Of a DNA stretch of 64,000 nucleotides, positions 1 to 8,759 are shown piece by piece; positions within the stretch are counted from its first letter, which is position 1; the number at the start of each line of letters is the position of its first letter. Both the position numbers and the translations under genes were made by a program. The notes beneath the pieces are model-generated. The model had not been told where the DNA came from, ran no database searches, and was given only the letters and a program-made list of their open reading frames with translations. Source of the stretch: Streptomyces sp. 1-11 (GTDB lineage: Bacteria > Actinomycetota > Actinomycetes > Streptomycetales > Streptomycetaceae); NCBI RefSeq assembly GCF_007176755.1, contig NZ_BJTV01000004.1:310001-374000 (forward strand). The letters run 5' to 3'.

Positions 1-143
1 AAGTAGAGCGCCCCCTTGGTGACCTTCGCGTGCCCGACGATGTCGCTCAGGCTGGTGCACTCGTAGCCCTGCCGGTCGAACAGGTCGGCGGCGGCAGTGA
101 TGATCGTCGCCCGTGTCTGCTCAGCACGTAACTGCCTCGCCAT
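1..143 (-). CDS. TetR-family regulator, gamma-butyrolactone-receptor-like (N-terminal part only)
   Basis: The window begins inside this leftward gene, so only the first 47 codons are present. They encode a TetR-type helix-turn-helix: MARQLRAEQTR leads into helix 1, and the recognition region reads AKVTKGALYF. The VTKGALY pattern is typical of ArpA/ScbR-like butyrolactone receptors and their pseudo-receptors, although other TetR groups share it. The ATG at 143 has a strong ribosome binding site, GAGGAGG, 9 bases upstream. Codon 5 is TTA, so translation should need the bldA tRNA and be limited to late growth. An imperfect dyad 27-46 bases upstream of the start resembles a butyrolactone autoregulatory element, which would allow self-repression. 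The ligand domain is missing, so the signal cannot be judged. TetR assignment is near certain; the receptor subtype is inference. Confidence 0.85.
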   Translation of the reverse strand, partial: MARQLRAEQTRATIITAAADLFDRQGYECTSLSDIVGHAKVTKGALY

Positions 144-541
144 CGAATGACCCCTCCTCGCGGCTCGACCGAACGGGACACGCGGTTTGTTTTGACCCCA
201 CGCACACGATAACTCACCCGGCGGCCAAGGGAGTCGACCTGACAGAACTTTGCCGAAGACGGTTCGCGCCCTGTGCGCGCCCCTCGGGCGCCCCTTGCGT
301 TCCGCAAACGTTTTCCGTCGTTGAGCGACTGTTCCGCCGCTTCGACGGTTCCCGGAAGCCAAGTGGACGCCAGGTGCGACAGGGTCGGGCGGTCGGCGGC
401 GGGCCGGCCGGTCCGCGGTACCCCCGAGAGGCGGAGCGGGCACCGAAACAGCCCAAGCGGTCTGTGCTGAACGCGGCCGGGCCGTCTCCCGTACTGGACA
501 CGGCAGACCTCGTTCCCGTGCCCGCCGAGGAGACCTCCCCG
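144..541. other. Divergent intergenic region between the TetR gene and the LPMO gene
   Basis: This 398-base stretch holds the ARE-like dyad near its left end and must contain both divergent promoters. I see no convincing small gene in it. Open frames cross it on both strands, but they lack ribosome binding sites and their translations are Arg/Pro/Ala-rich with no family pattern. The right end carries GAGGAG as the ribosome binding site for the monooxygenase start at 542. Confidence 0.5.
168..195. promoter_or_regulatory. Candidate ARE-like operator upstream of the TetR gene
   Basis: An imperfect inverted repeat, CGAACGG (170-176), 6-base spacer, CGGTTTG (183-189), continues into TTTTGA. The right half matches the CGGTTTGTTT half-site known for autoregulatory elements bound by ArpA/ScbR-type receptors; the left half is weak, with two mismatches in seven. 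It sits just upstream of a receptor-like gene, which supports autoregulation. No search against an ARE matrix was possible. Confidence 0.4.
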
Positions 542-1462
542 ATGACCAGGACGACCGCCCGCCTGAGCGTCACGGCGGCCGCCGCGGCGGCCCCGCTCCT
601 GCTGCTGCCGTGGGTGGCGGGATCCGCCCAGGCACACGGAGCCCCCACGGACCCGGTCAGCCGTGTGTACGCCTGCTCCCCCGAGGGCGGCGCCGCGAAC
701 CGGTCCGCGGCGTGCGGGGCGGCGGTCGCCGCGAACGGCGGCCCGTTCACCGCGTGGGACGACCTGCGGGTGGCGGGCGTGGCCGGCCGGGACCGGCAGG
801 TGATCCCCGACGGCAGGCTGTGCAGCGGGAACCTGCCCGCCTACCGGGGGCTGGACCTGGCCAGGTCGGACTGGCCGGCGACCCGGCTCACTCCGGGCGG
901 CCGGCTGACGATGACGTACGCCTCGACGATCGCGCACGCCGGGACCTTCCGGCTGTACCTCACCCGGCCCGGATACGACCCGCTCAAGCCGCTGGCCTGG
1001 TCCGATCTGCCCTCGCGGCCCTTCGCGGAGGTCAAGGACCCACCGCTGACGAACGGGGCGTACCACCTCCGGGCCACCCTGCCGAAGGACCGGACGGGGC
1101 GTCAGGTGCTGTACACCGTCTGGCAGAACAGCAGCACTCCGGACACCTACTACTCGTGCTCCGACGTGGTCTTCCCGCGGCGGGCAAGCGCGGCGGCGGC
1201 CACCCGGACGGCCACGGCCCCGCCTTCACCGGCGAGCGCGCGGCCCGGCCGGACGCCGGATGTCAGGCCCTCGGCTACGGCGTCCGCTCACGCCGCGGCC
1301 CCGGGCGGCGCACGGCCGGCCGGCGCGGGTGACGGCACGCCGGTGGCCGAGGCGACCCGCGCGGACGCGGGCCCCTCGGCTCCGTTGGCGGCGGGCGGCG
1401 CCGCCGCGGTGCTTGTGCTCGTCGCGGGCGCGGTGCTGGTCCCGCGGCTACGGCGGCGCTGA
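542..1462 (+). CDS. AA10 lytic polysaccharide monooxygenase, membrane-anchored
   Basis: A 306-residue secreted copper enzyme that oxidatively cleaves crystalline chitin or cellulose. A signal peptide ends ...GSAQA, leaving His32 as the mature N-terminus; family knowledge makes this histidine and His132 (in TIAHAGTF) the copper histidine brace. The end of the catalytic domain has the typical YYSCSDVVF. A Ser/Thr/Pro/Ala-rich linker follows from about residue 220, and the protein ends with a hydrophobic segment (about 280-301) and PRLRRR, so it should stay fixed in the membrane instead of being released. There is no separate carbohydrate-binding domain. I chose the ATG at 542 because GAGGAG lies just upstream and it begins a clean signal peptide. 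It converges on the next gene with an 18-base gap. The substrate cannot be told from sequence alone. Confidence 0.9.
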   Translation: MTRTTARLSVTAAAAAAPLLLLPWVAGSAQAHGAPTDPVSRVYACSPEGGAANRSAACGAAVAANGGPFTAWDDLRVAGVAGRDRQVIPDGRLCSGNLPAYRGLDLARSDWPATRLTPGGRLTMTYASTIAHAGTFRLYLTRPGYDPLKPLAWSDLPSRPFAEVKDPPLTNGAYHLRATLPKDRTGRQVLYTVWQNSSTPDTYYSCSDVVFPRRASAAAATRTATAPPSPASARPGRTPDVRPSATASAHAAAPGGARPAGAGDGTPVAEATRADAGPSAPLAAGGAAAVLVLVAGAVLVPRLRRR

Positions 1463-1480
1463 ACGTCCGCCGGACGGCCC

Positions 1481-2790
<1,310 letters not shown>

Positions 2791-3471
2791 ATGGCCTCGT
2801 CACCGGACTTCTCGTCCGCCGGCAACACCCCCGAGCACGACGCAAGCGGTTCCCCCGAAGTGCCCGGCGCCTCCGGGCGGGGCCGGGTCCGGGCACGCCG
2901 GGCCGCGATGATGGCGGTGCCGGCCACCCTGGTCGCCGCCGGCCTCGCGGTGCTGACCGCGCAGGGCGCGCTGGGCGTGCAGTTCGCCATCTCCGGCATG
3001 CCGTTCGTGGTCACCGCGGACAAGCTGGAGGGCACCGGGTTCGAGCAGTTCGGCGCGCTGGACAACATGATCGAGGACAGCCCGAACCAGGGGGACACCG
3101 GCGGCCAGGAGCTGGTCGTCACCTCGGTGGTGAAGAACGGCACCCTGACCAACCTCTGCCAGAGCGTCGACCTCGGCGGCATCCAGCTCGTCCTCACGGC
3201 CGGCGGCGGCGCCAAGCCGGTCGGCGTGACCAACCTGGCCATCGACTCCGACGACATCAAGGGCAACGCCACGTTCAACGGCATCGAGATCGGCCGGGAC
3301 GCCAGCACCTTCGACAAGGCGGACGTCCAGGGCCCCAAGGGCGTCTACGGCCAGCAGGCCGACAAGGTCGTCATCACCGACCTCTACCAGCACAACTACG
3401 CGGCCACCGCCGCCGTGTTCAAGCTGCCGAACCTGCACATGCGGTTCGACGGCGACGGCTGCCCCCGGTGA
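2791..3471 (+). CDS. DUF6230 family membrane-anchored secreted protein
   Basis: 226 residues. A polar N-terminus of about 35 residues rich in Ser/Pro/Gly is followed by one hydrophobic segment (AAMMAVPATLVAAGLAVL) that works as a signal anchor, then an extracellular beta-type domain. Streptomyces genomes label this family DUF6230, sometimes miscalled cholesterol esterase; I see no esterase serine motif. I start it at the ATG at 2791 because GGGAG lies 5 bases upstream; an in-frame ATG at 2779 would put that site inside the gene. The stop overlaps the next start by 4 bases (GTGA), so the two are translationally coupled and probably form a membrane complex. The function is unknown; the family is typical of sporulating actinomycetes. 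Confidence 0.8.
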   Translation: MASSPDFSSAGNTPEHDASGSPEVPGASGRGRVRARRAAMMAVPATLVAAGLAVLTAQGALGVQFAISGMPFVVTADKLEGTGFEQFGALDNMIEDSPNQGDTGGQELVVTSVVKNGTLTNLCQSVDLGGIQLVLTAGGGAKPVGVTNLAIDSDDIKGNATFNGIEIGRDASTFDKADVQGPKGVYGQQADKVVITDLYQHNYAATAAVFKLPNLHMRFDGDGCPR

Positions 3472-3902
3472 ACCGGTTCCGGCAGTGGAGGGGGCGCCGG
3501 CCGTTCGCGGGCGGCCTGCTGCTGGTGCTGGGCGGCGCCGAGATCCTGGTGACCATGAAGGCGCCGCTGCCGGTGATCCTGCACATCGGCATGCAGGGCC
3601 TCGCGGGTTATCTGCTGCCGGTGCTGATGATCATCTGCGGGCTGCTGATCCTCTTCAGCCCGGGCCAGCGCCTGTTCTACTCCCTGACCGGGATCCTGCT
3701 GTCCCTGGGGAGCTGGCTCACCTCGAACCTCGGCGGCTTCCTCGTCGGCCTGCTCCTCGGCGCCGTCGGCAGTTGCCTCACCTTCGGCTGGCTGCCCGAC
3801 CAGCCGCCCAGGGTGAGCCGCCGCCGGCGCCGTGCGCAGGCACGGGCGGCGACGGCCCAGGAAACCGGCGAACCGGTGCGGACGTCCGGGGAACCCGTCT
3901 AG
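3468..3902 (+). CDS. DUF6114 integral membrane protein
   Basis: 144 residues, starting at a GTG inside the stop of the DUF6230 gene. Four hydrophobic segments are visible (around residues 13-30, 37-60, 66-85 and 87-105), followed by a short basic and Gln/Thr-rich cytoplasmic tail. The small polytopic form matches DUF6114, which is almost always encoded next to DUF6230, so this is most likely its membrane partner. No catalytic residues are evident. It converges on the osmoprotectant binding-protein gene with a 24-base gap. Function unknown. Confidence 0.8.
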   Translation: MNRFRQWRGRRPFAGGLLLVLGGAEILVTMKAPLPVILHIGMQGLAGYLLPVLMIICGLLILFSPGQRLFYSLTGILLSLGSWLTSNLGGFLVGLLLGAVGSCLTFGWLPDQPPRVSRRRRRAQARAATAQETGEPVRTSGEPV

Positions 3903-3926
3903 CGGCGGGGCCCCGGCGTCCGGGGG

Positions 3927-4886
3927 TCAGCTCAGGCCCGCCGAGTCCAGCCAGGCCTTGGCCACGTCCAGCGGGTCCTTCTTCTGCGACTGCACCTGGG
4001 TGTCCAGATCCAGCAGCGTCGCCGTGTCCAGCTTGGCGGAGACGGCGTTCAGCGCGTCGGCGCCCTTCTGCGACAGCGCGCCCTTGCGGACGAGCGGCTG
4101 GACGTTCTGGAAGCCGAAGAGGTTCTTCGGGTCCTGCAGGACGACGAACTTCTCCTTGGCGATGGCCGGGTCCGTGGTGAAGATGTCCGCGACCTGCACG
4201 GCGTTCTTCGTCAGCGCCGCCTGGGTGAGCGGGCCTCCGGCGTCCAGCGCCTTGAAGGACTTGAACTCGAGCCCGTACACGGACTTCAGGCCCACCAGCC
4301 CCTGCTGACGGGTCTGGAACTCCGGCGCGGCGCCGATGGCCAGGTCCTTCGCCACGTCCTTCAGGTCGGCGATCGAGGACTTCCCGTCGAGCCCGTACTT
4401 CTTGGCGGTGGCCGCGTTGACCGTGATCGAGTCCTTGTCCTCGGCGGGCGAGGGCTTCAGCAGCGTCAGCTTCGAGTGCAGCTTGGCCTCGATGGCCGAC
4501 GTGGTCTCCGCCAGCGTCTTCGGGGCGGCCTTCTGGTCCAGGTAGGCGAGCAGCGCGCCGTTGTACTCGGGCAGCACGGTGACGGAGCCGTTCTTGAGCA
4601 GACCGTAGGTGGTCTCCCGGCTGCCGATGTTCGGCTTGTAAGTGACCTTGATGCCCTTGGCCTTGAGTGCCTCGCCGTAGATGTCCGCGAGCAGGATGCT
4701 CTCGGCGAAGTTGTTGGATCCGACGACGACGCTGTCGCCGCTCGCGTTGCTGTCCGTCAGGGGATTGTCGGCCTTGCCGCCGGAGGAGTTGCATCCCGCC
4801 AGCAGCGCCGTCGCCGCCGCGAGGGCGACAACGGCCGCGCCTCGGTTCCTCCGGATGGACCTGCTGATGCGGTTGGTGGAAGTCAC
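3927..4886 (-). CDS. Osmoprotectant ABC transporter, substrate-binding lipoprotein (OpuC/ProX type)
   Basis: 319 residues. A signal peptide ends in the lipobox LLAGC, so the protein is a membrane-tethered lipoprotein. The body is the OpuAC-type periplasmic fold, seen in SNNFAESILLADIYGEALK near the start and in NIGSRETTYGLL and VLPEYNGALLAYL further on, which are typical of glycine betaine, choline or carnitine binders. It is the last gene of the leftward transporter operon, 104 bases after the second permease. I start it at the GTG at 4886, where the signal peptide begins; a longer frame from 4973 adds an Arg-rich stretch that does not look secreted. The exact ligand is not readable from the sequence. 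Confidence 0.88.
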   Translation of the reverse strand: MTSTNRISRSIRRNRGAAVVALAAATALLAGCNSSGGKADNPLTDSNASGDSVVVGSNNFAESILLADIYGEALKAKGIKVTYKPNIGSRETTYGLLKNGSVTVLPEYNGALLAYLDQKAAPKTLAETTSAIEAKLHSKLTLLKPSPAEDKDSITVNAATAKKYGLDGKSSIADLKDVAKDLAIGAAPEFQTRQQGLVGLKSVYGLEFKSFKALDAGGPLTQAALTKNAVQVADIFTTDPAIAKEKFVVLQDPKNLFGFQNVQPLVRKGALSQKGADALNAVSAKLDTATLLDLDTQVQSQKKDPLDVAKAWLDSAGLS

Positions 4887-4990
4887 CCACCGATCCAATC
4901 CAGCCGGTTCCGACCCAGTCAAGCGATCCCGGGTCACCGATTGGCTTCGATCCGCGACCGGCCGGCGGCGCAAGGTGACGGGCCGTCGGC

Positions 4991-5659
4991 TCAGCCGCTC
5001 CTGCGCACCCCCGGCGAGACCGCGATCCGGGACACGGCCCAGAACACCCCCAGGGTCGCCAGCGCCATCCCGACGACCAGGGTGGCGCCGCCGACCACCT
5101 TCTCGTAGTCCCTCTGCGCGAGGCCGTCGATGATGTACCGGCCCAGGCCGCCGAAGCTGACGTAGGCGGCGATGGTGGCCGTGGAGACGACCTGGATAGC
5201 CGCCGTCCGCAGGCCGCTGAGGATCAGCGGCAGCGCCACCGGGAGTTCCACCTGGAACAGGATGCGCGTCTCGGCCATCCCCATGCCCCGCGCTGCGTCC
5301 ACCGGGGGCGGGTCGACGGAGCGCACCGCCTCGTAGGAGGTGACGAGGATCGGCGGGACGGCGAGCGCCACCAGCGGGATCATGACCGGCAGCAGACCGA
5401 ACCCGAACCAGGTGAACATCAGCACCAGCAGGCCGAAGGTGGGCAGCGCCCGGGCCGCGGTGGCGATGGAGGCGAGGGCGTTGCCGCCCCGCCCGTGATG
5501 GCCTGTGACCAGGCCGACCGGCAGCCCGATCGCGGCGGCGATCCCGACGGCCTCCAGGCAGTACAGGATGTGCTCGCCGACCCGGGTGGGGATGCCGTCC
5601 TGGCCGTGCCAGTGGGCGGCGTCGCCGAAGAAGGCGTGGGCGAAGTCGAGTACGTTCAC
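4991..5659 (-). CDS. Osmoprotectant ABC transporter permease 1
   Basis: 222 residues with five to six membrane segments and the BPD_transp_1 coupling loop (EAVRSVDPPPVDAARGMGM, where the ATPase docks). It is one half of the OpuC-type channel in the cytoplasmic membrane; the other half is encoded immediately upstream. The GTG start at 5659 overlaps the stop of that gene by 4 bases, which indicates coupled translation and equal stoichiometry. Length and topology are normal for OpuCB/OpuCD. Nothing looks broken. Confidence 0.88.
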   Translation of the reverse strand: MNVLDFAHAFFGDAAHWHGQDGIPTRVGEHILYCLEAVGIAAAIGLPVGLVTGHHGRGGNALASIATAARALPTFGLLVLMFTWFGFGLLPVMIPLVALAVPPILVTSYEAVRSVDPPPVDAARGMGMAETRILFQVELPVALPLILSGLRTAAIQVVSTATIAAYVSFGGLGRYIIDGLAQRDYEKVVGGATLVVGMALATLGVFWAVSRIAVSPGVRRSG

Positions 5660-6309
5660 CGGGCGGCGCCCTTCCGCGGCATCCAGGGGGTCAGCAGGTT
5701 ACGGACCAGGACCAGCGCCGCGTCGACGAGGATGCCCAGCACCGCGGTGGTCAGCACGGAGTTCACGGCCAGTGGGGGCCGGTGGTAGATCTGCGCGTCG
5801 TTGAGCAGGTTGCCGAGGGCGCCCTGGTTGCCGATCAGCATGCCGATGCTCACCAGGGAGATGCTCGACACGGCCGCGACCCGAAGGCCCGCGAAGATGG
5901 CCGGCACGGCGATGGGCAACTGCACCTGGAGATAACGCCGTACGGGTCCCAGCCCCATGGCGGTGGCGGCGGCGAGCGTCTCCGGCGGCACCGAGCGGAC
6001 GCCGTCCACGATCGCGGGCACCAGCACCACCAGGCTGTACACGGCCAGCGGGATCATCACCGTGGTCTCGGTCATGCCGGTGTAGTCGATGAGGAGCACG
6101 AAGAACGCCAGCGACGGGACGGCGTAGAGCACGGTGGTCACACCGAACACGGGCGCGTACAGCCAGCGGAACCGCACGCAGAGCTGGGCCACGGGCAGCG
6201 CCACGAGCAGCCCGGCCAGCACCGGCAGCAGCGCCTCGCGCAGGTGCAGCCCGATCAGGCCGAACCAGCTGTACTGGAGGTCGCTCGGGATGTCGAAGAA
6301 GCCGTTCAT
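5656..6309 (-). CDS. Osmoprotectant ABC transporter permease 2
   Basis: 217 residues, polytopic, with the coupling-loop sequence DGVRSVPPETLAAATAMGL. It pairs with the neighbouring permease to form the heterodimeric channel of an OpuC-type importer. The ATG at 6309 overlaps the end of the ATPase gene by 4 bases (ATGA), and its own end overlaps the next permease start, so the first three genes form one translationally coupled chain. Length is usual for the family. Confidence 0.88.
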   Translation of the reverse strand: MNGFFDIPSDLQYSWFGLIGLHLREALLPVLAGLLVALPVAQLCVRFRWLYAPVFGVTTVLYAVPSLAFFVLLIDYTGMTETTVMIPLAVYSLVVLVPAIVDGVRSVPPETLAAATAMGLGPVRRYLQVQLPIAVPAIFAGLRVAAVSSISLVSIGMLIGNQGALGNLLNDAQIYHRPPLAVNSVLTTAVLGILVDAALVLVRNLLTPWMPRKGAAR

Positions 6310-7442
6310 CGCGCGGCCTTCGCGTCCTGGCGGTCCTCGGTGTGGGCGGAGCGAATCGCCTCGCCGATGACCTGCTGGGACACGACGCCGACGGCGCGGC
6401 CGTCGCCGTCCACCGCCACGGCCCAGCCGGACGGCGACAGGACGGCACCGTCGAGCGCGGTGCGCAGCGAGTCGGTGCCGGGCACGAACGGCCTCCCGTA
6501 GGGCAGCAGCCGGTCCCGGTCGATCCGCCCGGCGGTGAGCTCCTCCGGCGCGCCCCAGCCGAGCGGTCTGCCGTCGGAGTCCGTCACGAGGAGGTAGGGG
6601 GCGGCGCCGCCGGAGGCCAGCCGCCCGGCGTCCGCGTCGAGCGGGACGACGGGCCCGGTCTGCAGCTCGAGTCCGGCGGAGGAGAAGAAGGACAGCCGGC
6701 GGATGCCCCGGTCGGCGCCGAGGAAGTCCTCCACGAACGGGTCGGCGGGGGCGGTGAGCAGCTCGGCGGGCGGGGCGAACTGGGCGAGCCTGCCGCCGGT
6801 GCGCAGTACGGCGACCGTCGTGCCCAGCTTGATCGCCTCGTCGATGTCATGGGTGACGAAGACGATGGTCTTGCCCAGTTCGTTCTGGATGCGCAGCAGT
6901 TCGTCCTGCAGCCCCTTGCGCACGACCGGGTCGACGGCGGAGAAGGGCTCGTCCATCAGCAGCACCGGCGGATCGGCGGCGAGGGCGCGGGCCACGCCGA
7001 CCCGCTGCTGCTGGCCGCCGGAGAGCTGGTAGGGGTACCGCTTGGCGAGCGCGGTGTCGAGCCCGACCCGCTCCATCAGTTCCGCCGCCCGGTCCCGGGC
7101 CTTCCGCTTGTTCCAGCCGAGCAGGCGGGGCACGGTGGCGATGTTGTCGACGATGGTGCGGTGCTGGAAGAGACCGGCGTTCTGGATGACGTACCCCATC
7201 GAGCGGCGCAGGGTGTTGACCGGCTGGCGCCGGATGTCCTCGCCGTCGAGGAGGATGCTGCCCTCGGTGGGCTCGACCATCCGGTTGATCATCCGCAGCG
7301 TCGTGGTCTTGCCGCAGCCCGATGGGCCGACCAGGACGGTGATCGCGCGGTCCGGGACGTCGAGGGACAGCCGGTCGACGGCCACCGTGCCGTCCGGATA
7401 TCGCTTGGTGACTGCGTCGATCCGTATCAAGACGTTGCGCAC
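6306..7442 (-). CDS. Osmoprotectant ABC transporter ATP-binding protein with CBS-like tail
   Basis: 378 residues; the ATPase that powers glycine betaine/choline-type uptake. The Walker A is GPSGCGKTTT, the signature is LSGGQQQRVGVARAL and the Walker B is VLLMDEPFSAVDP, all intact. After the ATPase core (about residues 1-240) comes a region resembling one or two weak CBS domains (LVTDSDGRPLGWGAPEEL and WAVAVDGDGRAVGVV), which in OpuA-type proteins sense ionic strength. The start is uncertain: I use the GTG at 7442, but a TTG at 7430 has a better-spaced GAAGGG. It is the first gene of the operon and diverges from the nucleosidase gene, so its promoter must lie in 7443-7550. Confidence 0.88.
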   Translation of the reverse strand: MRNVLIRIDAVTKRYPDGTVAVDRLSLDVPDRAITVLVGPSGCGKTTTLRMINRMVEPTEGSILLDGEDIRRQPVNTLRRSMGYVIQNAGLFQHRTIVDNIATVPRLLGWNKRKARDRAAELMERVGLDTALAKRYPYQLSGGQQQRVGVARALAADPPVLLMDEPFSAVDPVVRKGLQDELLRIQNELGKTIVFVTHDIDEAIKLGTTVAVLRTGGRLAQFAPPAELLTAPADPFVEDFLGADRGIRRLSFFSSAGLELQTGPVVPLDADAGRLASGGAAPYLLVTDSDGRPLGWGAPEELTAGRIDRDRLLPYGRPFVPGTDSLRTALDGAVLSPSGWAVAVDGDGRAVGVVSQQVIGEAIRSAHTEDRQDAKAAR

Positions 7443-7550
7443 CCTTCGGTTTCTGGCGGAGCCTCGGCCGTTGCCGGGAAAGTCTAGACGTCGGACGTCC
7501 CGCCACCTCGGCGGACGAGCGCCCGCCTCCCGGACGGTTCCCCCTGGCCG

Positions 7551-7579
7551 CCCGGATACCCCACCATGGGGGATCCGGG
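7551..7579. promoter_or_regulatory. 29-base inverted repeat just upstream of the conflict operon
   Basis: Two 12-base arms, CCCGGATACCCC (7551-7562) and GGGGGATCCGGG (7568-7579), flank a 5-base loop with one mismatched pair. The repeat ends 4 bases before a GGGGAGGGGGG ribosome binding site and 17 bases before the GTG of the nucleosidase gene. It could be a repressor operator or a 5' leader hairpin that limits translation of a toxic effector. No terminator-like T-run follows. Confidence 0.5.
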
Positions 7580-7596
7580 CATGGGGAGGGGGGTCT

Positions 7597-8655
7597 GTGC
7601 GGGCGGAGAAGGTCGACGCGTTCGTGCTGACGGCGATCGAGTGCGAGTACCGGGCCGTGGTCGGCCATCTCGGGCCCGGCCGCGACAGGCGCACGGCCGA
7701 CGGCGCCGTCCACGAGATCGGCCACTTCGCCGGACGGCACGGCCGGCTCACCGTAGGGGTGCAGCTGGCGGGTCCCGGCAACGAGCTGGCGGCGGTGCTG
7801 GCCGAACGCGCGGTGGCCCGGCTGCGTCCCCCGGTGCTGCTCCTCGTGGGGGTCGCGGGCGGACGCAAGGACGCGCGGCTCGGGGACGTGGTCGTGGCGG
7901 ACACCGTCTACGGCTACGAGGGCGGCCGGGACGAACGGGAGGCCTTCCGGCCCCGGATCAAGTCCTGGCCGTCGAGTTTCGCCCTGGTGCAGCGGGCCCG
8001 GCTGGTCGCGGCCGACCGGCGCTGGCAGCGGCGGATCGCGCCGCCGCCCGGGGAACCCCCGGCCGCGTACGTCGGCGCACTGGCCGCCGGTTCGAAGGTG
8101 GTGGCGCACACCGAGTCGGCGTCCGGCAGGCTGCTCGGCGAGGTGGCGGGCGACGCGCTGGCCGTGGAGACGGAAGGACTCGGCCTGCTCACGGCCGCCC
8201 GGGCCAACCCCGGGGTCCAGGCCCTCGTCGTCCGGGGCGTGTCCGACCTGCTGGGCGACAAGGACGCGGCCCACGACCGCCACTGGCAGCCGGTCGCCGC
8301 GCGCCACGCGGCCGCGTTCGCCTTCGAACTGCTGGCCTCCCTCGACGCCCCGGCGCGGGCACCCCGGACGCCTGCCCTGTCCACGCGCCAACTGGGCGAG
8401 CTGGCGACCCTGTTGCTGGAGGTGCCGGGCATCGGCGCGCCCGCCGCCTGGCAGCAGCTCCTGGACGCCCTGCCCGGCATCGGCGTCCTCACCAGCCGCC
8501 AGCACAGCGTCCGTCTGGAAGCGCTGTCGCTGCTGCGGACCTGCGAGTCGGCGCGGGGGTGGGAGCCGCTGATGGAGGCACTGGACGCGCTGTGGCCCGG
8601 GACCCCGGCGGTCGAGGAGGTGCGGCAGTACCTGACTGACCATCAACTCATGTAA
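7597..8655 (+). CDS. Nucleoside phosphorylase/nucleosidase with C-terminal effector-associated domain
   Basis: 352 residues. The first 245 form a nucleoside-phosphorylase/MTA-SAH nucleosidase fold: a glycine loop (LLLVGVAGG), the ETEG purine/ribose segment (ALAVETEGLGLL) and VVRGVSDLLGDKDA, which carries the conserved catalytic Asp region of the family. Residues about 261-345 form a separate helical domain (LGELATLLLEVPGI ... LLRTCESARGWEPLMEAL) that I read as an effector-associated domain (EAD2-like). The N-terminus of the next gene product has the same pattern, so the two should bind each other by like-with-like contact. In such systems the enzyme is the effector and is expected to cleave a nucleotide or nucleoside when released. 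The start is the GTG at 7597, after a strong ribosome binding site. The substrate is unknown. Confidence 0.82.
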   Translation: MRAEKVDAFVLTAIECEYRAVVGHLGPGRDRRTADGAVHEIGHFAGRHGRLTVGVQLAGPGNELAAVLAERAVARLRPPVLLLVGVAGGRKDARLGDVVVADTVYGYEGGRDEREAFRPRIKSWPSSFALVQRARLVAADRRWQRRIAPPPGEPPAAYVGALAAGSKVVAHTESASGRLLGEVAGDALAVETEGLGLLTAARANPGVQALVVRGVSDLLGDKDAAHDRHWQPVAARHAAAFAFELLASLDAPARAPRTPALSTRQLGELATLLLEVPGIGAPAAWQQLLDALPGIGVLTSRQHSVRLEALSLLRTCESARGWEPLMEALDALWPGTPAVEEVRQYLTDHQLM

Positions 8656-8759
8656 TCGGCAAGTGAGTCGGGAAGATGAACAGTTGCCGGGCGTTCACCC
8701 GAATCGCTTGGCCCGGGTCGAGGGCTGTGGAAGAGTGCACGGCCACGAAGGGATGAGAG

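Noticed and set aside
2791..3471. Cholesterol esterase, a name sometimes used for DUF6230
   Set aside because: No GxSxG nucleophile or triad pattern is visible.
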